A program made the position numbers and the translations under genes. Below are positions 35,955 to 43,687 of a stretch of 64,000 nt of DNA, piece after piece. The stretch comes from Streptomyces chattanoogensis. Its GTDB lineage: Bacteria > Actinomycetota > Actinomycetes > Streptomycetales > Streptomycetaceae. The notes below the pieces were generated by a model. It did not search any database and was not told the origin of the DNA. It worked only from the letters and a program-made list of their open reading frames with translations. Position 1 is the first letter of the stretch. The number at the start of each line of letters is the position of its first letter. The stretch lies in the NCBI RefSeq assembly GCF_001294335.1, contig NZ_LGKG01000124.1, positions 55,813-119,812 on the forward strand, given 5' to 3'.

Positions 35955-37235
35955 ATGCCGACGATGGTGTACATGCGCCCTTTTCGCCCTTCTTTCCGCA
36001 CCGCGTCCCTCGGCGCCCTGACCGCGGCCGTGCTCGCCCTGCCGCTGCCGACTCCGGCGGGCGCCGCCCCCGACCCCGCCGATGACGCATCCGGCAGCAC
36101 CCAGTCCGTCCCGCTCAACGACCTCGGCACGGCCGCCTCACGCGCCGGCGAGCCCGAATCCGCGCCGGTACCCGGCACCCGGGTCATGCCGGTCCGCGAG
36201 GTGCGCCCGTTCTCACTGCTGGGCGTCGTCTGGGACGACCCCGCCGTCCGGCTCCACGGCCAGGTCCAGGTCCGCACCCGCGCCACCGGCTCCGCCGTCT
36301 GGTCCGGCTGGCAGAACGTGCAGACCGACAACGACGACCTGCCCGACACGGAGTCGGCCGAACGCCGCCGCAGCGGGGTACGGGGCAGCACCGCGCCCCT
36401 GTGGGTCGGCGCCTCCGACGCCGTACAGCTGCGCATCGCCCCGGAGGCCAGCGACCGGGCCCCGGCCCCCTTCCCGGGCGGGCTGCGGCTGGAACTCGTC
36501 GACCCGGGAGCGGCGCCGCGGCCCGGACCGTCCGCCGAACTCTCGCCGCTCGGCCGGTCCGAGGCACGGGCCCAGGCCCATGCGGAAATGCAGGCGGCCG
36601 GGGCCAGGAGCACCGCCGGCACGCCCTACATCGGCCCCCGCCCGCGGATCGTCACCCGGGCCGGCTGGGGCGCCGACGAGACACTGCGCGAGCCCACCGA
36701 CCCCACCTTCACCGGCCCCGTCCAGGCCGCCTTCGTCCACCACACCGCGACCGGCAACAACTACACCTGCGCCGAGGCCCCTTCGGCGATCCGCGCCATC
36801 TACCGCTACCACGTCAAGAGCAGCGGCTGGCGGGACATCGGCTACAACTTCCTCGTCGACAAATGCGGCGTCATCTACGAAGGACGTGCGGGCGGCGTCA
36901 CCAAGGCGGTCATGGGCGCCCACACCCTCGGCTTCAACAACGACACCACCGGCATCGCCGTCCTGGGCACCTTCACCGACGACGACCCCGCGAAGGCCTC
37001 CCTCGAGGGCATCGCCGCCCTGACGGCCTGGAAGCTCGGCCTGAGCGGCGGCGATCCGCGCGCCACGGTGCGGCTGACCTCCGCCGGCAGCAACCTCTTC
37101 AAAAAGGGCGAAGTCGCCCAACTGAACGTCATTTCCGGCCACCGGGACGGCTACAAGTCCGCCTGCCCCGGCGACCGTCTCTACGACCGGCTCGCCGACA
37201 CCCGCACCGCCGCGGCCAAACTCCAGGGGCGCTGA
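35955..37235 (+). CDS. Secreted N-acetylmuramoyl-L-alanine amidase (PGRP type)
   Basis: 426 residues from the ATG at 35955; an ATG at 35973 is equally possible, and neither has a clear ribosome site. A signal peptide ('LGALTAAVLALPLPTPAGA') precedes a ~170-residue beta-rich domain found in Streptomyces PGRP proteins, then the amidase_2 domain (~225-420). Zinc ligands are His in 'AAFVHHTATGNN', and His and Cys in 'VISGHRDGYKSACPG'. 'GYNFLVDKCGVIYEGRAGG' and 'VMGAHTLGFNNDTTGIAVLG' are family motifs. It cleaves the bond between MurNAc and the stem peptide outside the cell and fits wall remodelling beside the LCP ligases. Confidence 0.93.
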   Translation: MPTMVYMRPFRPSFRTASLGALTAAVLALPLPTPAGAAPDPADDASGSTQSVPLNDLGTAASRAGEPESAPVPGTRVMPVREVRPFSLLGVVWDDPAVRLHGQVQVRTRATGSAVWSGWQNVQTDNDDLPDTESAERRRSGVRGSTAPLWVGASDAVQLRIAPEASDRAPAPFPGGLRLELVDPGAAPRPGPSAELSPLGRSEARAQAHAEMQAAGARSTAGTPYIGPRPRIVTRAGWGADETLREPTDPTFTGPVQAAFVHHTATGNNYTCAEAPSAIRAIYRYHVKSSGWRDIGYNFLVDKCGVIYEGRAGGVTKAVMGAHTLGFNNDTTGIAVLGTFTDDDPAKASLEGIAALTAWKLGLSGGDPRATVRLTSAGSNLFKKGEVAQLNVISGHRDGYKSACPGDRLYDRLADTRTAAAKLQGR

Positions 37236-37442
37236 CCGGGGTCCGCCGGTTACCTTCCGGTACCGTCCGGTTGTGCCACCAATGAACCGCCGCCGCGTAC
37301 ACCACGTCCTACCGGCCACAGCCGTGCACACATCCGTACCGCCACACGTACCCCCACACGTCCCACTGAGCACGGCCGCGAAACCTGTCTGCCTACACTG
37401 GTCGGCCGTTCGCCGACCCCAGCAGGAAGCAGAGACGACAAG

Positions 37443-38525
37443 GTGACTGAAGCGATCCTCCTGGTCGGCGGCAAGGGCACCAGACTGCGCCCGCTGACGG
37501 CGCACACGCCCAAGCCCATGGTCCCGGCGGCCGGCGTGCCCTTTCTCACCCACCAGCTGGCGCGGGCCCGCGCCGCGGGCGTGACCCACATCGTCATGGC
37601 CACCTCCTATCTCGCCGAGGTCTTCGAACCGCACTTCGGCGACGGGTCGGAACTCGGCCTGCACCTGGAGTACGTCACCGAGGACGAGCCCCTGGGCACC
37701 GGCGGCGCCATCCGCAACGTCGCCGGACGGCTGCACTCGGCCCCCGGCGACCCGGTGCTGATCTTCAACGGCGACATCCTCACCGGCCTCGACATCAAGG
37801 CCCTGGTGGCCACCCACCGCACCTCCGGGGCGGACGTCTCCCTCCACCTCACCCGGGTCGAGGACCCCCGCGCCTTCGGCCTGGTCCCCACCGACGGCAC
37901 CGGCCGGGTCACCGCCTTCCTGGAGAAGCCGCAGACCCCCGAGGAGATCGTCACCGACCAGATCAACGCGGGCGCCTACGTCTTCAACCGCTCCGTCATC
38001 GACACCATCCCCACCGGCCGCCCGGTCTCCGTCGAACGCGAGACCTTCCCCGGACTGCTCGCCGCCGGCGCCCACCTCCAGGGCATGGTCGACTCCACCT
38101 ACTGGCTCGACCTCGGCACCCCGCAGGCCTTCGTCCGCGGCTCCGCCGACCTGGTCCTGGGCCGCGCCCCGTCCCCGGCCGTGCCCGGCCGCTGCGGCGA
38201 CCGCCTCGTCCTGGAGAGCGCCGAGGTCGCCCCGGACGCCAAGCTCACCGGCGGCACCGTCGTCGGCCCGCGCGCCGTCGTCGGCGCCGGCACCCGCATC
38301 GACGGCAGCGCCGTCCTCGAGGGCGCGGTGATCGAACCGGGCGCCAGGATCCGCGACTCCCTGATCGGCGCCGGGGCGCGCATCGGCGCCCGGACGGTCC
38401 TCGACGGCGCGGTCATCGGCGACGGCGCCGTGGTGGGCCCGGACAACGAGCTGCGCGACGGCATCCGCATCTGGTGCGGCGCCGAGATCCCGGCCGGGGC
38501 GGTGCGCTTCTCCTCGGACCAGTAG
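37443..38525 (+). CDS. Mannose-1-phosphate guanylyltransferase-like sugar nucleotidyltransferase
   Basis: 360 residues, GTG start. The nucleotidyltransferase domain (1-~235) has 'AILLVGGKGTRLRPLTAHTP' with the pyrophosphorylase signature, 'KPMVPAAGVPFLTHQ', 'FNGDILTGLD' with the metal Asp, and 'FLEKPQ'. The C-terminal third is a left-handed beta-helix of hexapeptide repeats ('GTVVGPRAVVGAGTRIDGSA' and onward). It makes GDP-mannose (or a related NDP-sugar) from mannose-1-P. The mycobacterial counterpart beside fbiA/fbiB and whiB2 is annotated ManB/ManC. With manB and manA in this window it completes the fructose-6-P to GDP-mannose route. Confidence 0.88.
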   Translation: MTEAILLVGGKGTRLRPLTAHTPKPMVPAAGVPFLTHQLARARAAGVTHIVMATSYLAEVFEPHFGDGSELGLHLEYVTEDEPLGTGGAIRNVAGRLHSAPGDPVLIFNGDILTGLDIKALVATHRTSGADVSLHLTRVEDPRAFGLVPTDGTGRVTAFLEKPQTPEEIVTDQINAGAYVFNRSVIDTIPTGRPVSVERETFPGLLAAGAHLQGMVDSTYWLDLGTPQAFVRGSADLVLGRAPSPAVPGRCGDRLVLESAEVAPDAKLTGGTVVGPRAVVGAGTRIDGSAVLEGAVIEPGARIRDSLIGAGARIGARTVLDGAVIGDGAVVGPDNELRDGIRIWCGAEIPAGAVRFSSDQ

Positions 38526-38599
38526 GGGCCGCCGGGGACCAGTAGGACCGCCGGCCGGCAGGGCCCGCCGCTGTCACCCCCATCGCCTAACCTGGCGGC

Positions 38600-39505
38600 A
38601 TGCCCGCCCGCAGCTGGGTCCCGCCCGGCCCGTACGACCTGCACCGCACCCTGTGCGTACTGCAACGCGGCCCCGGCGACCCCGCCTTCGCGCTGCGCGG
38701 CGACGAGGTGTGGCGGGCCTGCCGTACGCCCGAGGGCCCCGGCACGCTGCGGATCGCCGCCCGCCCGGCCGCCGGCACCGTCGAGGCCGAGGCGTGGGGC
38801 CCCGGCGCCGACTGGCTGCTGGACCGGCTGCCCGAGCTGCTGGGGGAGTCCGATGAACCGGACCGCCTCACCGCCCGGCACCGCATCGTCCACGAGGCGC
38901 GCCGCCGCCACCCCGGCGTCCGGCTCGCCCGCACCGGTCTGGTCCTGGAGTCGCTGATCCCCTCGGTCCTGGAGCAGAAGGTCACCGCCGACGAGGCCTA
39001 CCGCGCCTGGCGGCTCCTTCTCCAGCGGCACGGCGAGCCGGCCCCCGGCCCCTGGGAGCGGATGCGGGTGATGCCGGACGCCCGCGGCTGGGCCCTGATC
39101 CCCTCCTGGGAGTGGCACCGCGCCGGGGTCGACGCCAAGCGGTCGTCGGCCATCCTGCGCGCCGTACGGGCCGCCCGCCGCATGGAGGAGGCCGCGGGGA
39201 TGGACCTCGCCGCCGCCACCCGCCGTCTGACGGCCGTCCCGGGCATCGGCCCCTGGACCGCCGCCGAGACGCTGCAGCGCACCCTCGGCGCCCCGGACGC
39301 CCTCACCGTCGGCGACCTCCATCTGCCGAAGATCATCGGCTATGCCCTGACGGGGCGGCGCGGCACCACCGACGAGCAGATGCTCGAACTCCTCGCCCCC
39401 TACGAGGGGCAGCGGCACCGCGCGGCCCGTCTGATCCTGCTGTCCGGCATCACCCCGCCGCGACGGGCACCCAGGTTCCCGGTGGGGGACATCGCGCGTC
39501 TGTGA
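38600..39505 (+). CDS. HhH-GPD DNA glycosylase (AlkA-like)
   Basis: 301 residues. The C-terminal half carries the helix-hairpin-helix 'RLTAVPGIGPWTAAETLQRT' followed by the catalytic Asp region 'TVGDLHLPKIIGYALTG'. 'SLIPSVLEQKVTADEAYRAW' is the helix typical of 3-methyladenine glycosylase II. It removes alkylated bases for base-excision repair. The N-terminal ~100 residues form an AlkA-like beta domain. There is no obvious functional link to its neighbours; it is probably a separate transcript. The downstream gene is convergent, 28 bp away. Confidence 0.9.
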   Translation: MPARSWVPPGPYDLHRTLCVLQRGPGDPAFALRGDEVWRACRTPEGPGTLRIAARPAAGTVEAEAWGPGADWLLDRLPELLGESDEPDRLTARHRIVHEARRRHPGVRLARTGLVLESLIPSVLEQKVTADEAYRAWRLLLQRHGEPAPGPWERMRVMPDARGWALIPSWEWHRAGVDAKRSSAILRAVRAARRMEEAAGMDLAAATRRLTAVPGIGPWTAAETLQRTLGAPDALTVGDLHLPKIIGYALTGRRGTTDEQMLELLAPYEGQRHRAARLILLSGITPPRRAPRFPVGDIARL

Positions 39506-39533
39506 CCGGGCTGTTCCCTTCTGCGGGGGGGGC

Positions 39534-40859
39534 TCAGCGCACTACGACGAAGTCTGCGCCGTCCCGGGCGGGCCGCTCCTTCGGCGCCCCGGCCGGCCGC
39601 CCGATGGCCACCGCCCCCATGGGCTCCCAGTCGCCGGGCAGTCCCAGTACCTCCCGTACGACATCCCGGCAGAACATCGTCGACGAGATCCAGGCCGAGC
39701 CCAGCCGCTCGCCCGCCAGCGCCACCAGGAAGTTCTGGATCCCGGCGCCGTGCGCGACGACGAACATCTCCCGTTCCGCCGCACTGCGCCGCGCGTCCGG
39801 ATACGTGTGCGAGCCGGTGGTCACCATGCACGGCACCGCCAGATACGGCGCATTGCGCAGCACATCGCCGCGCCGGACCCGCCTGGCGATGGACTCCTCC
39901 GAGGCGCCGTCGCCCCGGAGATCCCCGATCCAGGCGTCCCGCATCGCGTCCAGCAGGCGCGTCCGGGACCGAGCCGACTCCAGCAGCACGAACCGCCACG
40001 GTGTGGTGTGGTGCGGGGCGGGCGCGGTCAGCGCCGCGGCCACCGCGCGGCGCACCGCCCCGCCGTCCACCGGGTCGTCCGTGAAGGCGCGGACCGTACG
40101 CCGCGCCGTCACCGCCTCCCGCACGGCCTCCGAGGTGCCCAGCCGGAACATGTCGTCCGCGGGGTCACGCACCATCGCCCGCGCCCCGCCGCCGTCCTCG
40201 CCCGCCTCCTCGACGACATGGCCGAGCCCGCGCAGCACGGCGACCGGCAGCCCGGCGGCCTTGCCCTTCACCAGGTCCCCGGCGGCGGCCAGTTCGTCGG
40301 CGGTGGCCACCACCGTCACATTGAGCGGATTGCCGTGGCTGTCGGTGCCGCCGCGCAGGTCGTCCAGTACGCGCACCCCGGCCGCCCCGATGGCGACGTC
40401 GGTGAGGCCGTTGCGCCAGGGCCGCCCGAACGTGTCGCTGATGACGACGCCGACCTCGACGCCGAGCGTCTCGCGGATCCCGGCCCGCAGGGCGCGGGCG
40501 GAGGCGTCCGGGTCCTCCGGCAGCAACAGCACCGTCCCCGAGGGGGTGTTGGAGGCATCGACCCCGGCCGCCGCCATCACCAGGCCCTGCCGGTTCTGCA
40601 CGATCCGCAGCGTCCCGCGGCGCGCCACCACCCGCACGGTCTCCCGGTCGATCGCCGCCTCGCGGTCGGTGGCCTCGACCACCCGGCCCTCCGCCTTGCT
40701 GACGATCTTCGAGGTCACCAACAGGACGTCCCCGTCGGCCAGTCGGGGGCCGCCCGAGACCGCCGCCGCGATCAGCTTGACGAGGTCGTCGCCGGGCCGC
40801 ACCTCCGGGATCCCCGGCAGCGCCCACACCCGGTACGCGGGTGCCTCGGGGGCGGTCAC
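39534..40859 (-). CDS. fbiB: Coenzyme F420-0:L-glutamate ligase, bifunctional
   Basis: 441 residues in two domains, as in actinobacterial FbiB. The N-terminal CofE-type ligase (~1-245) has '[20 protein letters not shown]', '[20 protein letters not shown]' and '[17 protein letters not shown]'. The C-terminal FMN nitroreductase-like domain (~250-441) has '[20 protein letters not shown]' and '[14 protein letters not shown]'. It reduces dehydro-F420-0 and adds glutamates to make F420-n. The GTG start overlaps the fbiA stop (GTGA). F420 serves redox enzymes in antibiotic synthesis and detoxification in Streptomyces. Confidence 0.96.
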   Translation of the reverse strand: MTAPEAPAYRVWALPGIPEVRPGDDLVKLIAAAVSGGPRLADGDVLLVTSKIVSKAEGRVVEATDREAAIDRETVRVVARRGTLRIVQNRQGLVMAAAGVDASNTPSGTVLLLPEDPDASARALRAGIRETLGVEVGVVISDTFGRPWRNGLTDVAIGAAGVRVLDDLRGGTDSHGNPLNVTVVATADELAAAGDLVKGKAAGLPVAVLRGLGHVVEEAGEDGGGARAMVRDPADDMFRLGTSEAVREAVTARRTVRAFTDDPVDGGAVRRAVAAALTAPAPHHTTPWRFVLLESARSRTRLLDAMRDAWIGDLRGDGASEESIARRVRRGDVLRNAPYLAVPCMVTTGSHTYPDARRSAAEREMFVVAHGAGIQNFLVALAGERLGSAWISSTMFCRDVVREVLGLPGDWEPMGAVAIGRPAGAPKERPARDGADFVVVR

Positions 40860-41836
40860 GCCCGTACCTCCTCGGCCAGCGCCAGCGCCTCACGCACCAT
40901 CGCGGCCGTGGCGTCCACGTCCGTCATCATCAGCGGTACCGCGCGGCAGCGGATCCCGGCCGCCTCGACCTCGGCCACCGCCGAGGCGTCGACGGAATCC
41001 ACCAGCCAGCCGTCCAGCAGCCCCGAGCCGTAGTGCTGCGCGACCGCCGCGGCCGTCGCCTCGACGCCCACCGCCTCCAGCACCTTGTCGGCCATTCCGC
41101 GCACGGGCGCGTCCCCGACGATCGGGGAGAGGCCGACCACCGGCACCCCGGCGTCCGCGATGGCCTCCCGGATGCCCGGCACCGCCAGGATGGTGCCGAT
41201 GCTCACGACCGGGTTGGACGGCGGGAAGAGGATCACCTCCGCCTGGGCGATGGCGTCCAGCACCCCGGGCGCGGGCTTGGCCTGGTCGGCGCCGACCGGC
41301 ACCACGGCGTGCGCGGGCACCGAGGCGCGCAGCCGCACCCAGTACTCCTGGAAGTGGACCGCCTTGCGCTCACCGGACCCCGGGGCGGAGTCGCTGTCAG
41401 GCTCTGTGATGGCGACATGGGTCTCCACCCGGTCGTCGGACATCGGCAGCAGCCGCACACCGGGCTGCCAGCGGGCGCACAGCGCCTCGGTGACGGCGCT
41501 GAGCGGATAGCCGGCGCCCAGCATCTGGGTCCGGACGATATGGGTGGCGAAGTCCCGGTCGCCGAGCCCGAACCACTCGGGCCCGACGCCGTACGCGGCC
41601 AACTCCTCCTTGACCCGGAAGGTTTCGCCCGCCCGGCCCCAGCCCTGGTCCTCGTTGATGCCGCCGCCGAGCGTGTACATCACGGTGTCGAGGTCGGGAC
41701 ACACCTTCAGCCCGAACAGATGGATGTCGTCGCCGGTGTTCCCGATGACGGTGATCTCCGCGTCCGGAACCGCTGCCTTCAGTCCCCGCAGAAAGCGGGC
41801 GCCGCCGATACCGCCGGCCAGAACCACAATGCGCAT
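40856..41836 (-). CDS. fbiA: 2-phospho-L-lactate/PEP transferase for F420
   Basis: 326 residues from the ATG at 41836 ('[20 protein letters not shown]'). CofD motifs are clear: '[20 protein letters not shown]', '[20 protein letters not shown]', '[20 protein letters not shown]' and '[20 protein letters not shown]'. It joins the activated phospholactate/PEP unit to the deazaflavin Fo, giving (dehydro)F420-0, the substrate of FbiB. The two are translated together. The fbiA-fbiB-whiB neighbourhood is conserved across actinobacteria. Confidence 0.96.
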   Translation of the reverse strand: MRIVVLAGGIGGARFLRGLKAAVPDAEITVIGNTGDDIHLFGLKVCPDLDTVMYTLGGGINEDQGWGRAGETFRVKEELAAYGVGPEWFGLGDRDFATHIVRTQMLGAGYPLSAVTEALCARWQPGVRLLPMSDDRVETHVAITEPDSDSAPGSGERKAVHFQEYWVRLRASVPAHAVVPVGADQAKPAPGVLDAIAQAEVILFPPSNPVVSIGTILAVPGIREAIADAGVPVVGLSPIVGDAPVRGMADKVLEAVGVEATAAAVAQHYGSGLLDGWLVDSVDASAVAEVEAAGIRCRAVPLMMTDVDATAAMVREALALAEEVRA

Positions 41837-41862
41837 GCCGACAGTCTGGCAGGGCCGGGGGC

Positions 41863-42405
41863 TCAGTGGGCCGCGGTCTCCCGGGGCTCCTGGGCCGAGG
41901 GGGCGCAGTTCGCGCCGTGCATCGGCATCTCCGTCAGTCCGGGGAAGTAGACATGCAGGCTGACCGCGGGGGCCAGCGAGTCGTTGACGACCTCGTGGAT
42001 GTACCCCGGCGCGAAGACCCTCTGGGCGCCCGCGCCCAGGGTGCGCGGGCCGTCGGCGCCGCGCTCGGTCAACTCGCCCTCCAGGACGGTCAGCACGCCC
42101 GACGAGCGTCCGTGGTCGTGCCGGCCGCTGCCCTGGCCGGGCACCCAGCTCAGCAGCCACACCTCGTAGCCCAGTGGGGCCTCCCCTGCTCGAGCGGAGC
42201 CGAGAGCTTGGGGAACGGTGCGCAGCCGGTGGTACCAGCGGGTGGTGGCGTCGTAGCGGACGAGCGGGGCCCAGCTGTCGCGGTCGGCGGCGATGGCACG
42301 GGCCAGGCCCACGAAGCCCGCGACGGTGGCGGGGTGGGCGGGGACGGGCGGCAGCAGGTGGGGGATGGCGAGCGGGTCGCCGGCGATCTGGACGTCGCTG
42401 TTCAT
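41863..42405 (-). CDS. Cysteine dioxygenase family protein with repeat insertion
   Basis: 180 residues, a cupin oxidising cysteine thiol to sulfinate with Fe(II). Metal ligands are the two His of 'GRHDHG' and His in 'PGYIHEVVND'; the first cupin motif 'GQGSGRHDHGRSSGVLTVLE' is intact. Between 'RWYHRLRT' and 'GYEVWLLSW' lie ~15 residues ('VPQALGSARAGEAPL') encoded by the hairpin repeat at 42173-42218, which normal relatives lack. Translation probably depends on the Cys-rich leader peptide 140 bp upstream (42545-42640). It is on the same strand as fbiA, 26 bp before it, but the ribosome site is weak. Confidence 0.88.
   Translation of the reverse strand: MNSDVQIAGDPLAIPHLLPPVPAHPATVAGFVGLARAIAADRDSWAPLVRYDATTRWYHRLRTVPQALGSARAGEAPLGYEVWLLSWVPGQGSGRHDHGRSSGVLTVLEGELTERGADGPRTLGAGAQRVFAPGYIHEVVNDSLAPAVSLHVYFPGLTEMPMHGANCAPSAQEPRETAAH
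42173..42218 (-). repeat. Hairpin repeat inserted in the cysteine dioxygenase gene (copy B)
   Basis: A 46-bp element; its 43-bp core on the minus strand matches copy A (24625-24667) at 38 of 43 positions and can form the same CCCC/GGGG plus GCTC/GAGC hairpin. Both copies have the same orientation relative to their host coding strand but are read in different frames. Confidence 0.85.
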
Positions 42406-42544
42406 GGGGTTTCGGGGTTCCTCGGCGGAAGTGCTGGGGGGACACGCGAATGCGGGTGCGGCACGGCGCGGGCTTCCCCTGTGGGGGCAACGGCGCGGGC
42501 TCGCGGGGGCTCTGCAGGGTGGTGCGAGCGGGGAGGGCTGGAGC

Positions 42545-42640
42545 TCAGTGGCTACAACAGCTGGAACAGCGACAGCGCGCCTGCGCAGCGCAGAGCGACC
42601 CGTAGGAACGGGTCAGTCGGGGCGCGCGGGTCACTGGCAT
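42545..42640 (-). CDS. Cys-rich leader peptide upstream of cysteine dioxygenase
   Basis: A 31-residue open frame beginning 'MPVTRAPRLTRSYGSLCAA' and ending 'RCRCSSCCSH'. Six entries bear on it: Cys at residues 17, 23, 25, 28 and 29, four of them in the last nine residues, with the stop codon directly after. It has no Shine-Dalgarno, but 7 nt before the ATG is a possible -10 (TCTCCT) and 17 nt further up a perfect TTGACA, so a leaderless transcript is likely. The stop lies 140 bp before the cysteine dioxygenase gene. Ribosome stalling at the Cys codons when Cys-tRNA is low would couple expression to cysteine supply, as described for Cys-rich leader peptides in mycobacteria (inference). Confidence 0.6.
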   Translation of the reverse strand: MPVTRAPRLTRSYGSLCAAQARCRCSSCCSH

Positions 42641-42647
42641 GCGCCCA

Positions 42648-42676
42648 AGGAGACCGGGTTCCGGGCGCGATGTCAA
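42648..42676 (-). promoter_or_regulatory. Promoter for the cysteine dioxygenase leader
   Basis: On the minus strand, a perfect TTGACA (-35, at 42671-42676) is 17 nt from TCTCCT (-10, at 42648-42653), which sits 7 nt before the ATG of the leader peptide. The spacing is ideal for a HrdB-type promoter and leaderless start; the -10 is weak. Confidence 0.5.
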
Positions 42677-42954
42677 CCGGACGCCGGGTTTGTCGTGGAT
42701 GTTTCACCTCATCCGGTTGCGGTGTCCGGCGAAAGGTTTGTGCACTCGTTGGTCCGGAGAGGTCGCCCATCAACCGCGCATCCAAACGCCGTTGCGGTCT
42801 TGTGATCCGTCTGTGATCTTCCCCGCTTCGGCGCGCGGGGTGCAACGCGAATGCCGCCGGATCACGTCTCACGTAGCGAGAAGGAAGCACCGGGCGGCCG
42901 GCCCGGGGAAGTGTCCTGGTTTTTGGTGATTTGAACACTTTCCGCATACGCTTG

Positions 42955-42969
42955 GTTCCACAGAGTGAA
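42955..42969 (+). promoter_or_regulatory. BldD-like box upstream of whiB
   Basis: GTTCCACAGAGTGAA matches the BldD consensus NTNACNC(A/T)GNGTNAN at 8 of 9 fixed positions; the fourth position is C, not A. It lies 129 bp before the whiB ATG. whiB is a known direct target of BldD in Streptomyces; this specific site is my inference. Confidence 0.5.
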
Positions 42970-43097
42970 TAAGAGGCCCAATAGCAGATCTCGGCTTGAC
43001 TGGCCCGGATCAGCACACTTGTAATTTCACTCGTGTCGTTCAGCCAAAAACGATCACGGCTGGATCACGGGGACGTAAAGACAGACGAGGGGCGCAC

Positions 43098-43361
43098 ATG
43101 ACCGAGCTGTTCCAGGAATTGCTGGTCGAGGAGGCGGACGAGGAGCTCGGCTGGCAGGAGCGCGCACTGTGCGCCCAGACCGACCCCGAATCCTTCTTCC
43201 CGGAGAAGGGGGGCTCCACCCGCGAGGCCAAGAAGGTCTGCCTCGCGTGTGAGGTCCGCTCCGAGTGCCTTGAATACGCGCTCGCCAACGACGAGCGCTT
43301 CGGCATCTGGGGCGGTCTGTCCGAGCGCGAACGGCGCCGGCTGAAGAAGGCCGCCGTCTGA
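43098..43361 (+). CDS. whiB: Sporulation regulator WhiB
   Basis: 87 residues, near-identical in memory to S. coelicolor WhiB. A [4Fe-4S] cluster is held by Cys25, Cys48, Cys51 and Cys57 ('ERALCAQTD' and 'KKVCLACEVRSECLEYAL'). 'FGIWGGLSERERRRLKK' is the Wbl turn and basic DNA-contact tail. WhiB works with WhiA to stop aerial growth and start sporulation septation; the cluster also senses redox and NO in Wbl proteins. GAGGGG precedes the ATG. A canonical terminator follows, so it is probably monocistronic. BldD repression is expected (see box at 42955). Confidence 0.98.
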   Translation: MTELFQELLVEEADEELGWQERALCAQTDPESFFPEKGGSTREAKKVCLACEVRSECLEYALANDERFGIWGGLSERERRRLKKAAV

Positions 43362-43456
43362 CGATGTCACGGCAGCCCGTAACGCCCGCGGCGCGCGGCT
43401 TCGCACGGCCCGCCGCCGTACCCCGCCAACTCCCCATATCCCCCGATAGCGAACAC

Positions 43457-43489
43457 TCCGCCTCCGGTGCCCAGACGGCCGGAGGCGGA
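43457..43489 (+). terminator. Intrinsic terminator of whiB
   Basis: Perfect 11-bp stem (43457-43467 with 43479-43489), an 11-nt loop, followed by CTGTTTTT. It is one of the few in this window with a true T-run. The rest of the 43362-43687 gap holds nothing recognised. Confidence 0.9.
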
Positions 43490-43687
43490 CTGTTTTTCCC
43501 AGCTGCGCACGGACCAGGCCGGGCCGACGGTGCGAACCATTAGTGTGGAGCACCGTCCGAGATGCGCCGTCGCCCTGCGGGGTGCGCGCGTCGCCTCGTA
43601 GTCCGTCGCAGTGTCTTCCGGGGGCGGGGGCCTTGAGCGACTTCGCCGCGGGCCCCGGACTCCCGGGTCCGGAGGGCCCGTACCTCG

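Larger units (their letters stand above)
42406..43097. other. 692-bp region between cysteine dioxygenase and whiB genes
   Basis: It holds the cysteine dioxygenase leader (minus strand, 42406-42676), including a short peptide gene, and the whiB upstream region (plus strand) with a BldD-like box at 42955-42969. The stretch 42680-42950 holds nothing recognised. Confidence 0.6.

Noticed and set aside
42680..42950. Small open frames between the cysteine dioxygenase leader and whiB
   Set aside because: Several frames of 60-100 codons exist on both strands, but none has a ribosome site, protein-like composition or a recognisable motif.
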